From Monodelphis domestica (lineage: Eukaryota; Chordata; Mammalia; Didelphimorphia; Didelphidae), in contig NC_077227.1 in NCBI RefSeq assembly GCF_027887165.1, forward strand, positions 352,875,110-352,939,109: 64,000 nt of DNA, given 5' to 3'. Positions 41,191-51,906 of this stretch are shown piece by piece (positions within the stretch are counted from its first letter, which is position 1; each line of letters begins with the position of its first letter). A program made the position numbers and the translations under genes. The notes beneath the pieces were generated by a model. The model saw only the letters and a program-made list of their open reading frames with translations. It was not told the DNA's origin and did no database searches.

Positions 41191-41559
41191 TATGAACTGA
41201 TTCAAAAACCATAACAACTAAAAATAATATAAACAGGCATTCCAGGGTAAGGGGAAAGAACAAGACTGTACTCAAACTGAACACTGTATAATTATAATGG
41301 ACAAATTTGTCCCTGAAGAAGTGTTATGGAACTGGAAGTCCTTCTTTTGTTTGGGGTAGAATGTTGCCTATCGTCAGGCTTGGCTTTGTTGGTTAGCTTT
41401 GCTGAACTGCTTTTCCCTCTTTGATTATTATTATTTGTTTTTGTTATTTAAAATAATGGGTCATTAGGTGGGGGATAGGGAAATATATTTAGAAATGAAG
41501 ATTATATAAAAATGACATTTAAAAATTACAAACCAAATGCCAATTGATCCAAAAAGCCA

Positions 41560-41720
41560 CAGAATATCAGGGGTAAAAGGCATTACGAGCTCCTTTAGCC
41601 CAATCCCTTCATTTTACAGGTGGAGAAACTAAGTCCCAGAGAGTGGAAGGGATGTGCCTAGGGCTATATAGGGAATCAGTGGCTGATCCAGGAAGGGAGC
41701 TCACATGGGAATGGACTATA
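41560..41720 (-). repeat. CORE-SINE/MIR-like element
   Basis: 'cacagaatatcaggggtaaa', 'agcccaatcccttcatttta', 'caggtggagaaactaagtcc', 'gatgtgcctagggctatata'. Confidence 0.65.
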
Positions 41721-41980
41721 ATAGTGATTAAGCTATTTCAGATCTCTAAACTGAAGGACTGAGACTACAAGGCTGCTGTGACAAAAAGGGGTGCCTCGCG
41801 GCAGATTTTAAGGCGGGATGTATTTCCTTTGTTCCTGAATGCCTGCAGCTTTGGTGTGTTACCCAGCCTACTGCTGAATTAGATACCATCCTATATTATC
41901 CTCTAGACTTTCTTTCTCTCCCACCGCCAGTAACCCAGAATAGGCTGCAAGGCTGTGGAAGCAGTAATAGCTAGTGTTAA
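41721..41980. other. Unique DNA, no gene seen
   Basis: Contains a few retained CpGs ('cctcgcggc', 'aaggcggga'). No repeat or frame is recognised. Confidence 0.35.
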
Positions 41981-41993
41981 AACTCACTGCTTG

Positions 41994-42186
41994 GGACAGT
42001 GAGGCAATTCATTGGATAGAGTCAGGCATGGAGTAGTGTGAACCTCAGTTCAAATCTGGCCTCAGACACTTCCTAGTTGTGTGACCCAGGGCAAGTCATT
42101 TAACCCTGTTTGCCTAGTCCTTACTGCTCTTCTGTCTTAATATCAATTCTATGATGGAAGGTAAGGGTTAAAAAAAACAAAAAAGC
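41994..42186 (+). mobile_element. SINE type B with 13-bp target duplication
   Basis: 'gaggcaattcattggataga', 'cttcctagttgtgtgaccca', 'cttactgctcttctgtctta', 'atgatggaaggtaagggtta', A-rich tail. The direct repeat 'aactcactgcttg' is at 41981-41993 and 42187-42199. Confidence 0.95.
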
Positions 42187-42244
42187 AACTCACTGCTTGA
42201 TCTTGGACCCTCATTTCTGAGTGAGACTGAAGGATCTGAGATGA

Positions 42245-42510
42245 CCTTTGATAAAACAAGGCTGCTGTTTCAGTAGATAAGGTGTTAGATTTGAAATCAG
42301 GAAGATGTGTTGAGTTTGAATTCTCACTCTGACACTTATTTACTGTGACCCTGGCAAGTTGCTTAATTTCCCCCTCCATTGGCTTCCTTATCTATGAAAT
42401 GGTGATACCAAAAGCACCTACCTCACAAGGTGGTTGTGAGAATTAAGTGAAACATGTATTTAAAGGATTTTGCAAATCTTCAAGTGCTTTGTAAGTGTTA
42501 GTTCTTATTA
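42245..42510 (+). repeat. CORE-SINE
   Basis: 'gctgctgtttcagtagataa', 'tgtgaccctggcaagttgct', 'cctacctcacaaggtggttg', 'caagtgctttgtaagtgtta'. Close to full length. Confidence 0.75.
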
Positions 42511-42599
42511 CTAGCTATTGAGTTCAGATTTCATCCACTTATTCCTTGAATGTTGACCAAATATCTCTCCTTTGTTGGACATTGAGGTGGTTACCAAGA

Positions 42600-42800
42600 G
42601 GAATGAGGCAATGAGGTCCATCGAAACAGGTTTTGGGTTTGGCATCCCAGGATCTGGGTTCACATCCTGATTCTTGTCACTTCCTGTTAGTATGACCTTA
42701 ACCAAATCATTTCACCTTGCTTGATCTTAATTTTTTCTTTGATAAAATGAAGAGGCTTAGACTAGATGATCTCTAAGTTTTCTCCCACGTCCAAATTGAT
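42600..42800 (+). repeat. MIR/CORE-SINE element
   Basis: 'ggatctgggttcacatcctg', 'agtatgaccttaaccaaatc', 'tagactagatgatctctaag' and tail. Confidence 0.7.
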
Positions 42801-42884
42801 GAAGTCCCAAGATAGTTTTCTTTCCTTATTTGGGAAGAGAAGACACTCATATGTAATACTTTAGAATATCATACTGAAGATCAT

Positions 42885-43275
42885 ATCACAGTAGAGCTCT
42901 CAGGACCCTTGGAAACCAATTGGTTCAACCTTTTAGTTTCAGAGATGAGGAAACTGAAGTCTAGAGAGCTTAACCAACTTACCCTAAGTCATATAGCTAA
43001 AAAGTGGGGCTTGTACCAAGGTTTCCTGACTTTGCAAAAGTGCTCTTTCTGCCATATCATGCTCCTCTTTCTAGGATAAGTATGCGAGAAACTTAAAGGT
43101 CCCATAGACTCATAGATTTAGCTCTGGAAGGGACCAGAGATGCCATCTTGTTTAACCTTTTCATTCTACATGAGGAAGCTGTCTAGGGTCACAGATAAAA
43201 AGTGTCAGAGGTAGGATTCGAATCCACTTTTTCTGGGCTCCAAGCCTAGCACCACAGTATGCTGCCTGGATGACT
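42885..43275 (-). repeat. Two tandem CORE-SINE/MIR-like copies
   Basis: The first (42885-43085) has 'gagatgaggaaactgaagtc' and 'taagtcatatagctaaaaag'. The second (43105-43275) has 'agatttagctctggaaggga', 'ctgtctagggtcacagataa' and 'gtaggattcgaatccacttt'. Confidence 0.65.
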
Positions 43276-43279
43276 AGAT

Positions 43280-43390
43280 GGGGAAGAAGACACTTCTAGC
43301 TAGAGGAGTGGAAAGATCAAAGGAAGGCTTCATGGAGAAGGTGGCGTCTGAGGTCAATCTTAGAAGACCAGTAGGATGTCAGCACAGTAC
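43280..43390 (-). repeat. L2 LINE fragment
   Basis: 'ggaaggcttcatggagaagg' and 'ggcgtctgaggtcaatctta' with 'ccagtaggatgtcagcac' match antisense L2 3' UTR-proximal sequence. Confidence 0.6.
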
Positions 43391-43885
43391 GGCAACTTCC
43401 AAATTTTGGTCTCTCTGGACCTAGGAAGGGAGACTCTGAGGGGCTTGAGAGCCCCACTTGATGGACTTGGGCTTGATGCCTTCAATCAAACAGTACAGAG
43501 ATTCAGGGGAGCTTCATGTCTCTTCTGAGAAAATCCAGTCTCTCTCCTGCAGGAGCCCGCCTGGCATTGCCTGCTGCAGACACTCAGGCTCTGAGTCAGG
43601 GCTGGCTGGAGAGCTTCCTTTGGGAAGTGGGCCACTCTGATTGGCTGGGTCGTGGTGTGGTGCCGCCGCAGCAGGCAGTGCAGGGCTGGAAGAGGATTTT
43701 TGGAGATGGGAAAGGGCTGTGGAAGCCAAGGGTGTTTTATGGCTGCAATGAGGCAGGGCTTTCTTGTGACTTTAGGGGAAAATTCCATTTGCCATTTTCA
43801 TTAACTGCACGCAAACTGTTCTTTCTTCACACATACTGTTTTTCTGCCTCAAATCTCCCTCCCTGTTCCAACCTTTCTGAAGCCC
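43391..43885. promoter_or_regulatory. Unique G+C-rich block, candidate regulatory element
   Basis: Repeat-free and CpG-retaining ('gtcgtgg', 'gccgccgca'). It holds an AP-1 site TGAGTCA (43592-43598), an inverted CCAAT (ATTGG, 43640-43644) and an NF-kB-like GGGGAAAATTCC (43775-43786). Overlapping frames of 100-129 codons on both strands reflect the G+C content. No domain is seen. Confidence 0.22.
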
Positions 43886-43889
43886 AGAG

Positions 43890-44390
43890 ATTCATAGACA
43901 CATAAAGCGTCAGTGATGAAAGAGACCTAACAATGTAGAATGTTAGCGATGGAAGGGACCAGAGAGGCTGTATAATTCCATTCCTTTATCGTAGAGGATA
44001 GGAAATGGAGGCTCAGAGAAGTGAAGTGATAGTCTCAATACATTTGTTGTTCAGTCCAGCTCTTCCTGAACCTATTTAGGTTTATTTTGGGCAAGGATAC
44101 TGGAGTGGTTTGCTATTTCTTTCTCTAACTCATTTGACAGACAAGGAAACGGAGGCAAACAGAGTGAAGTGACTTGACCAGGGTCACACAGCTCAGGCTA
44201 GATTTTAACTCAGAGAAATGAATTTCCCTGAGGCTAAACCCAGTGCCCTATCTATTGTGCCACTCAGTTGCCCTTATCCAAATATATATATAGCTTGTTA
44301 AAATTTAAACCAGAACTCAAACTCAGGCTTTTTGGCTTTTATGTGAGTGTTGTTACTACTCTATCATTAATCAGTCATTCCTTTGGTAGG
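43890..44390 (-). repeat. CORE-SINE/MIR-like element split by a SINE
   Basis: 'atgtagaatgttagcgatgg', 'aagggaccagagaggctgta', 'ggctcagagaagtgaagtga' lie left of the SINE. 'accagaactcaaactcaggc' continues it on the right. Confidence 0.6.
44044..44275 (-). mobile_element. SINE type A
   Basis: 'tttgttgttcagtccagctc', 'ggatactggagtggtttgct', 'gacttgaccagggtcacaca', 'gtgccactcagttgccc'. Confidence 0.88.
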
Positions 44391-44439
44391 CTTCTTACAC
44401 ACACATAGGTATACACAATGGAGCATTTATTTTATTTTA

Positions 44440-44638
44440 TTTTTAAAAATCCTTGCCTTCTACCTAAGAATCAGTACTGTGTATTGGTTCTAAGGCAGAA
44501 GAGCAGTAAGGGCTAGACAATGGGGCCTAAGTGACTTGCTCAGGGTCACACAGTTAGGAAGGGTCTGAGGTCATATTTGAACCCAGGACCTTCCATTTCT
44601 GGGACTGGCTCTCAATCCACTGAGACACCCAGCTTCCC
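44440..44638 (-). mobile_element. SINE type B
   Basis: 'aaaatccttgccttctacct', 'cagtactgtgtattggttct', 'gacttgctcagggtcacaca', 'acacccagcttcccc'. Near-matching 'gagcattta' and 'gagcatgta' flanks suggest the target duplication. Confidence 0.92.
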
Positions 44639-44739
44639 CTGAGCATGTATTAAATACTATATGCCAGCTATGGTATACACATGCAAGCTCAAGCACATAC
44701 ACATAAGGAGGAAGTACTGACAATTCAAAACTCAGTTCA

Positions 44740-45545
44740 CTTCAATAAACTCTTATTATTTACCTACTGTATGCATTGGGCCATGCTAAGCCCTGGGGAT
44801 CCAGAGGCAAAAATGAAAAGCAGCCCCTCCTCTTGATCAAGACATTTGCATTCTAGGTGGGTTACAGCATGTGTAATTAATTCAAGATAATGTTAGAGGG
44901 AGAGGGCCATAGCTACACTGATTGGGGGGATTGATTGAGGCTTCATAACTTCACAACTTGAACTGAGTCTTAAAAAGGAGATAAAGATTCTAAAAAGAGA
45001 AGTTGTAGAGGGCATGTATGCCAAATAGAGTTGACCATTGGTTATTGTTGTCCAATCATGGCTGACTCTGTGATTCCTTTTGGAGTTTTCTTGGCAAAAA
45101 TACTAGAGTAGTTCACCATTTCCTTCTCCAGCTCATTTTAAAGATAAGGAAACTGAGGCAAATAGGGTTAAGTGACTTGTCCAGGGTCACCTAGCTAGTG
45201 AGTGACTGAGGCCAGATTTGAACTAAGGAAGATGAGTCTTTCTAACTCAAGGCCCAGTTTTCTATCCACTTTGCGACCTATCTACCAACTGGACCTTGGT
45301 AGCCTCTGAAGAATCATGGAGACAGGAGTGCTGAAGCCAGGGAGCCACAAATAGGACAATTCAGTGAAATGTTGCTTTCATGAAGGGGAATGATATGAAA
45401 CAAGACTAGAAAGATAGCTGGAACCATATTGTGAAGAGCTTTAAATGACAAGGTAAGAAGTTTATATTGAGTTCTATAGGCTGTAGGGAGCCACTGGAGA
45501 GTTTTCACCAGGAAAGTGGTATGACCAGACTGAGGATAGGTCCAT
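44740..45545 (-). repeat. L2 LINE 3' region, split by a SINE
   Basis: 'tacctactgtatgcattggg', 'ccatgctaagccctggggat', 'acttgaactgagtcttaaaa', then after the SINE 'gggagccactggagagtttt' and 'aaagtggtatgaccagactg'. Antisense L2 in correct order. Confidence 0.85.
45043..45290 (-). mobile_element. SINE type A nested in L2
   Basis: 'ttattgttgtccaatcatgg', 'aaaatactagagtagttcac', 'gacttgtccagggtcaccta', 'ttgcgacctatctacc'. Confidence 0.9.
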
Positions 45546-45584
45546 GTTGGAGTTTCAAGAGTTCTTATCTTTTTTCTAGTCTAC

Positions 45585-45835
45585 TGATTAACTTGCTGTA
45601 TGACCCTGGGAAAGTCACAGAATCTTCACTTGACTCATTTCCATTTCCTCTATTCTTTCTTTTTAGATGTTTTGTGAAAGTTAACTCCTTACCAAAAAAT
45701 TCTTCCTGAAAATCAACCAGTTAAGTTGAGTACCTTCTATGTGTACAGTTCTGTGCTAAGCGCTTTGGTAAATTAAAAGATATGTAGCCCTTTCCTCAAG
45801 GAACTTACACTTTAATTGGAAAAAGAAAAAACTGA
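45585..45835. repeat. MIR fragment (+) and L2 3' end (-)
   Basis: 45585-45650 has 'cttgctgtatgaccctgggaa' in sense. 45718-45835 has 'ctgtgctaagcgctttggta' and 'cctcaaggaacttacacttt' in antisense. Confidence 0.65.
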
Positions 45836-45839
45836 GGGA

Positions 45840-46050
45840 GTTGATATGGTATAGTGGGAAAAGCAATGGACTTGGAATCAGGAACTAGAGGGCCAACTCT
45901 TTCAATAACTTGTGGTTTGAGCTCCAACAAATCAATCCCTGCATTTCAGTTTCCTTATCTGTTAAATGGGTATGATGCCATTTTCCTACCTAGTGTTGAA
46001 CATTCATTCATTTATTCATCGCTAATTAAGTGGCCATGATGGACAAAGAT
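45840..46050 (+). repeat. MIR/CORE-SINE element
   Basis: 'atggtatagtgggaaaagca', 'atggacttggaatcaggaac', 'cagtttccttatctgttaaa'. Confidence 0.7.
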
Positions 46051-46104
46051 TTTTTGTTGGACAACAAGGGAAAGACAAAGACAAAATGAGACAAGGTCAT
46101 ATGT

Positions 46105-46310
46105 CAAATCCATAGTGTTGTAGAAATAATGCTGGATTTGGAATTAGAAGCCCTGGGTTCTATATACAGCTTTAATATCTGTGAGCCCTTGGACCAGTCA
46201 CTTCTCTCTCAGTTTGTATTTCTTCCTTTGGAAAATGATCAATAATTTAGATAATTAGAGAATTTTTAGAATTTCTCAGGTCTCTTCCAGTCCTAACATT
46301 CTAGGCGGAT
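46105..46310 (+). repeat. MIR/CORE-SINE element with tail
   Basis: 'tgttgtagaaataatgctgga', 'gccctgggttctatatacag', 'tctcaggtctcttccagtcc' and 'taacattctag'. Confidence 0.7.
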
Positions 46311-46622
46311 CTGAGTTTCTAGGAGGAAGTGATATCAGAAAAACAGATTCTTTCCTATTTCTAATAGATGATCCTTCAAAGGCAGTAGGATTTAAAAGTT
46401 TTCTTTGGAGCAAGATATACTTATGGGCTAGATATATATCTTAATACTTCAGCCCCAGTGAGATTGCGATTGCTCTACTGAAGATATTTTTTATCAACCA
46501 GTCCTGCTAGAATGCTGAAGACGATAGTTTTACAGGTATCTCAAAGAACCATTTCTGCTTCTGAGGTTGACCTGGAAGGGTGGGGCAGAGACTCATAAGC
46601 ACATTAATATTTTCCCTTACAG
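46311..46622. other. Unique DNA upstream of an exon-like segment
   Basis: No repeats are recognised. The last 20 bases form a good splice-acceptor tract. Confidence 0.35.
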
Positions 46623-46703
46623 AGCACCTTTTACCTGAAGAGCTCAAATTATGCCATTGCCAGGATGCATTCATTGTGCTTCACAACACTCCTGAGACAC
46701 AGG
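46623..46703 (+). other. Exon-like segment (81 nt) with matching splice signals
   Basis: A pyrimidine-rich acceptor 'tattttcccttacag' ends at 46622 and a donor 'ggtgagttt' begins with GT at 46704. Between them are 81 nt open in a frame that reads 'HLLPEELKLCHCQDAFIVL' and then 'HNTPETQ'. The segment is phase-symmetric, with two bases completing a codon at the start and one left at the end. I do not recognise the peptide. It may be a real coding or lncRNA exon, or a chance combination. Confidence 0.2.
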
Positions 46704-46814
46704 GTGAGTTTCATGAAACCCATTCTGCAGTTCTGCAAACAGGGGATGAAATGAAATGCCAGCCAAAGATGAAAGGCTCAGCACAACACCACCCCGAAGC
46801 AGAGTAAAAAGAGC

Positions 46815-47290
46815 TGACATGTATGTAGTGCATTTTAATTGAAGATTATCTTTATGCACATCATTTAATTTGGCTGAAATGATACACCTGCTGTCAAATA
46901 TAGAGTGCAGATATTATTATCTTCATTTTACAGGGGCTAGGGGCAGATAAGTGGAGTAGTGGATAGAGCGCTGGGCTTAGAGTCAGGAAGACTCATCTTC
47001 TTGAGTTTTAATCCAGCCTTAGACATTTACTAGCTGTGTGACCCTGGGCAAGTCACTTAATCCTGTTTGCCTCAGTTTCCTTATTGGTGAAATGAGGTGG
47101 AGAAGGAAATGGCAAACTACTCCAGTATTTTTGCCAAGAAAACCCTAAATGGGGTCAGGAAGAGTTGAGTACAACTGACAAATGACTAACAACAACAAAC
47201 ATTTTATAGGGGAAGAAATTCAGGGAGATCAAAGACTTGTCTAACAGTATATGGTTAGGAAGTGGGGGTAAAAATGGAGACCCTTGGTGA
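46815..47290 (-). repeat. MIR element split by a SINE
   Basis: 'tgtatgtagtgcattttaat', 'gcagatattattatcttcatt' and 'ttacagg' lie left. 'gggaagaaattcagggagat' and 'agtatatggttaggaagtgg' lie right. Antisense MIR interrupted exactly at its 'ccattttacagatgagg' segment. Confidence 0.85.
46937..47200 (+). mobile_element. SINE type A with 12-bp target duplication
   Basis: 'gggcagataagtggagtagt', 'gctgtgtgaccctgggcaag', 'gtggagaaggaaatggcaaa', terminus 'gactaacaacaacaaac'. Flanks 'attttacagggg' (46925-46936) and 'attttatagggg' (47201-47212) match 11/12. Confidence 0.95.
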
Positions 47291-47599
47291 ACTGACTATC
47301 AAGATTTTTTTGCTCTAATTGAACATTCCACTATTTACCAAAATGAATGTCACCTACTCCTTTTTTCAGGGTACTAGACAGTAACAACTCTATTAGTGGC
47401 AAAGGTAGGACTGGAATGTGGATCTTCTGATTCCTACTCAAGGCTCTTTCCATTGGTTAGGGCCCATTCACTCTGACTTCTAGAAACTTCCTTGCTTATA
47501 GCTTTCAGACATTTTCTAAGGGGCTCCCCCTTTACATATATATATATATATGCATATGTATGTAGCTATCTTATACATTTCAAAACATTTTGACAATTG
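47291..47599. other. Degraded MIR-like piece and TA tract
   Basis: 47370-47470 has 'aaggtaggactggaatgtgg' and 'tctgattcctactcaaggct', probably an antisense MIR 5' half. A short (TA)n lies at about 47537-47552. Confidence 0.45.
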
Positions 47600-47652
47600 A
47601 ATCAGTAAAGCTTTATTAAATGTCTAATATGTTCCAGGCACCATGCTAGGGG

Positions 47653-47852
47653 TTGTTTTGTCATTTCAGATTCTTTGTGACCCCCATTTTTGGGTTTTCT
47701 TGGTAGAGATACTAGAATGATTTGCCATTTCCTTCCCCAGCTCATTTTTACAGATGAGGAAAATGAGGCAAACAGAGTTAAGTGACTTCCCCAGGGGGAA
47801 CTGAGTATGAACTGTGTATCTGAGGTTAGGATTGAACTTAGGAAGAGGAGTA
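47653..47852 (-). mobile_element. SINE type A nested in L2
   Basis: 'gttgttttgtcatttcagat', 'agatactagaatgatttgcc', 'atgaggcaaacagagttaag', 'ggattgaacttaggaagagg'. The 5' head is short or deleted. Confidence 0.85.
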
Positions 47853-48784
47853 TGCAAACAAGCACTTTTTAAGTGACTACAATATACTGGACACTGTGAT
47901 AGGCCCTAGAAATATGAAGACAAAATGAAATACTTTCTGTTCTCAAGGAGCTTCCATTCTTTTGGAGGAGATAATATGTACATAGTGATAGGTTGGGGAG
48001 AGTTTTAAATGTCAGATTTGTTTATATTTGATCTTAGAGAGGTTCACTGAGAGAAAATAACTTATTTTTGCTGGTATGTAGGGTGAATTGGAATGGGAAG
48101 AGATTTTAGAATAATTATGAGACTCTTATAATGGTACAGAGTAGAAGTAATGAGGGCCTGAACGAAGGTGTGAGAAAAGAGAAGGGGTCATATGTGAGAG
48201 ATGTTAAAGAGACAGAAATAATACAATTTGAAAACTGATTCTTCATAGATGGTTAGTGACATTGAAGTTATGAACTTATATGAACAGAAGGGATGGTGCC
48301 CACATCAGACCTAGGGAAGTTTCAAAGAGGGAGACATTGCCAATTTTTTAGTGGGAAAGTGACAGGGTCAAATCTGCGTTTAGGAATATTAGTTTGGAAT
48401 CTGTGTAGAGGGTGGATTGGAAAGGGGAGAGAGACCAATGAGGGGGTTATTAAGAGTAACCAGTTTGAGCAAAGAAGAGACATTTGTGAAATGTGTTGTG
48501 TTAGGTAGAATCAACAAGGCTTGGAAACTGGATATGATAGGTGAATGTCACAGAGAAGTTAAATATAACTTTGAAGTTGTGAACCTGAGTGACTAAAAGC
48601 ATTGTGGCATCCTAAGCAGGAACATGGAGGGATTGGAAGAAGGATCAGTTTTGGGGAAAATATCTGATGTACTCTATTTTGGTCATGTTGAGTTTATGGG
48701 ATAATTCCTGGCCATCTCCACAGCATGCTGACTATACTGTAGACATCATCTCCATCTCTACACCACTGGAACTTTCCCCCTTTT

Positions 48785-51226
48785 TTCTTAAACATTTTTT
48801 TAAATTTAGAATATTTTTCCATGGTTACATGATACATGATTCCCCCCTCCCTTCTCTTCCCCCTCTCAGATTTGACAAGCAATTCCACTGTGTTATACAT
48901 GTATCATTGTTCAAAATCTATTTCCATGTTATTCATATTTGCAGTAGTGATCTTTTAACATAAAAACCCAGGAACAATGTGATGAAGCACATGTTTTTCT
49001 TCTGCATTTGTATGCCCACAGTTCTTTCTCTGGCTGTGGATAGTGTTCTTTCTCATAAGTTCCTCTGGATTGTCCTGGGTCATTGCATTGCTGCTAGTAG
49101 AGAAGTCCATTATGTTTGATTGTGCCATAGTGTATCTTTTTCAGTATATAATGTTCTCCTGGTTCGTTTCCTTTCACTCTGCATCAATTCCTGAAGGTCT
49201 TTCCAGTTCACATGGAATTCCTCCAGTTCATTATTTTTTTCAGCACAATAATATGCCATCACCAACATATGCCACAGTTTATTGAGCCATTCCCCAATTG
49301 ATAGACATCCCCACATTTTCCAATTTTTTGCTACCACAAAGAGTGTAGCTATAAATAATTTTGTACAAGTCTTTTCCCTCATTATCTCTTTGGGGTACAA
49401 ACCCAGCAGTGGTATGGCTGGATCAAAGAGCAGGAAGTCTTTTAAAGTCGTTTGGGCATAGTTCCAAATTGCTTTCCATAATGGTTGGATCAATTCACAA
49501 CTCCATCAACAGTGTATTAGTGTCCCAATTTTGCCACAACCCCTCCAACATTTATTATTTTCCTTTACCATCATATTGGTCAATCTGCTAGGTGTGAGTG
49601 GTACCTCAGAGTTGTTTTGATTTGCATTTCTCTAATTATGAGAGACTTAGAACCCTTTTTCATGTGCTTATTGATAATTTTGATTTCTTTATCTGAAAAC
49701 TGCCTATTCATGTCCCTTGCCCAGTTTATCAGTTGTGGAATGGCTTGATTTTTTTGTACAATTGACTTAGTTCCTTATATATTTAGGAGATTAAACATTT
49801 GTCAGAATTTTGTTATAACATACTCTTCCAGTTTGTTGCTTTCCTTCTCATTTTGGTTGCATTGGTTTTGTTTGTACAAAACCTTTTTAATTTTATATAA
49901 TCAAAGTCATTCATTTTACATTTTGTAATGTTTTCTATCTCTTGCTTAGTCTTAAGTTCCTTTCCTACATATCTGACAGGTATACTATTCTATGTTCACT
50001 CTATTTATGATTTTACTCTTTATATTTAAGTCATTTACTCATTTTGAATTTATCTTGGTATAAGGGGTAAGATGTTGATCTAAAACTAATTTTCCTCATA
50101 TTGTTTTCCAATTTTCCCAGCAGTTTTTGTCAAACAGTGAGTTCTTGTCCCCAAAGCTGTGGCCTCTGGGTTTACCAAACACTAGCTTGCTAAGGTCATT
50201 TACCCCTAGTCTATTCCATTGATCCACCCTTCTATCTTTTAGGCAGTACCAAATTGTTTTGATAACCACTGCTTTATAGTACAGTTTAAGAGCTGATATT
50301 GCTAGGCTCCCATCCTTCACATTTTTTTTCATTATTTTCCTTGATATTCTTGATCTCTTGTTTTACCAGATGAACTTTGTTATAATTTTTTCTAATTCTC
50401 TAAAAAAGTTTTTTGGTAGTTTGATAGGTATGGCACTGAATAAGTAGATTAATTTGGAGGATTGTCATTTTTATTATGTTATTTTGTCCTACCCATGAGC
50501 AATTAATGTTTTTTTCCCAGTTATTTAGATCTAGTTTTAATTGCATGAAGTGTTTTGTTGTTGTATTCATATAATTCCTGTGTTTGTCTTGGTAGATAAA
50601 TTTCTAAATATTTTATATTATCTAGAGTGATTTTAAATGGAGTTTCTCTTTCTAACTCCTGCTGCTGAATTTTGTTGGAAATATATAGAAATGCTGAAGA
50701 TTTATGTGGGTTTATCTTGTAGCTTGCAACTTTTCTATAATTGTTAATTATTTCCATGAGTCTTTTAGTTGATTTTCTAGGATTCTTTAAGTATACTATC
50801 ATATCATCTGCAGACTGATAGCTTAATTTCCTCATTGCCTACTTTAAAACCTTCAATTTCTTTTTCTTCTCTGTTTGCTACTGCTAGCATTTCTAATACA
50901 ATATTGAATCAAAGAGGTGATAATGGGCATCCTTGCTTTACTTCTGATCTTATTGGGAAGGCTTCTAACTTGTTCCCATTGCAGGTGATACTTGTTAAGG
51001 TTTTAAAAATATATACTATTTATTATTTTGAGGAATGGCACTTCTATTCCTATTCTTTCTAGTGTTTTAAATAGGAATGGGTGTTGTATTTTCTGCATCT
51101 ATTGAGATAATCATCTGATGTCTGTTGGTTTTATTATTGATATGGGCAATTATGTGGATGGTTTTCCTAATATTAAATCATCCTTGCATTCCTGGTATAA
51201 AACCCACCTGGTCATAATGGCTTATC
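48785..51226 (-). mobile_element. L1 LINE, 2.4 kb, 5'-truncated
   Basis: The youngest-looking L1 in the window. On the minus strand three frames keep recognisable ORF2 reverse-transcriptase and C-terminal sequence: 50835-50521 (includes 'SADDMIVYLKNP', the region of the catalytic F/Y-ADD motif, here with S at the first position), 50332-50096 ('LYYKAVVIKTIWYCLKDR') and 49493-49110 ('PLLGLYPKEIM', 'WLNKLWHMLVMAYYCAEK'). Frameshifts and stops separate them, so no functional protein remains. The 3' UTR ends near 48785 ('gaatatttttccatggttac'). ORF1, the endonuclease and the 5' UTR are absent. Confidence 0.95.
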
Positions 51227-51234
51227 CTCTTTTT

Positions 51235-51345
51235 TTTCAGCTCTTTATGTTATCTTCCCTCATTAGAATATAAACTCCCTGAGACTGTCTTACTTTATTG
51301 TTTTGAACCTTCATGTAGTAAGTACTTAATAAATGCTCTATTATC
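51235..51345 (+). repeat. L2 LINE 3' terminus
   Basis: 'agaatataaactccctgagac', 'gtagtaagtacttaataaat'. Sense L2 end followed by a short 'atccatccatcc' stretch. Confidence 0.75.
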
Positions 51346-51655
51346 CATCCATCCATCTTTCTACCCTTCCATCCCTCCATGTCTCTCTCTCTCTGGACAT
51401 GTCTAACAGGTGGTTGGTAATGAGACCCAAGTGCAGGAGAGAGGTTAGGTCTGGATATATGCTATTTGGGAATTGTTGTATAGAGATTATAATTGAGCTC
51501 ATTAGAGCTGAAATGATTTCCATGAGAAAGAGGTCAGAACAGACTACCCAGATACAGTGGGTAGGAAACAGATGATAATCAAGCAAAGGAGCTCAGAAAG
51601 GCCAGAAGAGAACCAGAGAGAGCTGCCTTATAGAAGCCAAAAAGTGTCTAGTCAG

Positions 51656-51906
51656 TTGGTTGTTGTCCTTTGTATTTGAAGAGGACCAAAATGACATCAC
51701 AGTCTGATGTCTTTTGACTTGCACACAAATTGGATTTAAGTGAGGCAGAGCTGTATAAAGTCATCAGTCTTATTTCCCCAGAATCATTGAAGTCTAGTGG
51801 CAAGACAAAAGTCAAGACAACTGATGATGGCTCAGATGCAGTGGATGACCTTGTTGTCTAACCAAGCTTTCATGGCCATTGGAACAAATTGTTGTCATCT
51901 GCCCCT
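51656..51906 (-). mobile_element. RTE-type SINE, same family as 13.86 kb
   Basis: 'ttgttgtcctttgtatttga', 'agaggaccaaaatgacatca', 'ggatttaagtgaggcagagc', 'gaagtctagtggcaagacaa', 'ggccattggaacaaattgtt'. Collinear with the 13.86-kb copy over about 200 bases. Inserted in the antisense L2. Confidence 0.7.

Larger units (their letters stand above)
40245..41540 (+). mobile_element. L1 LINE 3' part, split by an LTR and a MIR
   Basis: 40255-40317 has 'aggcaatgactaaataaatg' and 'tatgaatgtaactgaatggg' (ORF2 C-terminus). 40863-40920 continues it ('aaatgatgaatatgaagaag'). 41200-41540 is the 3' UTR ('ggttagctttgctgaactgc', 'aggtgggggatagggaaata'). Confidence 0.65.

Noticed and set aside
43486..43905. Overlapping frames of 71-129 codons on both strands
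   Set aside because: Frames open on both strands at once are explained by G+C-rich DNA with few stops. There is no start context or domain.
49110..49493. 127-codon minus-strand frame as a host gene
   Set aside because: It is clearly the C-terminus of L1 ORF2 and belongs to the transposon.
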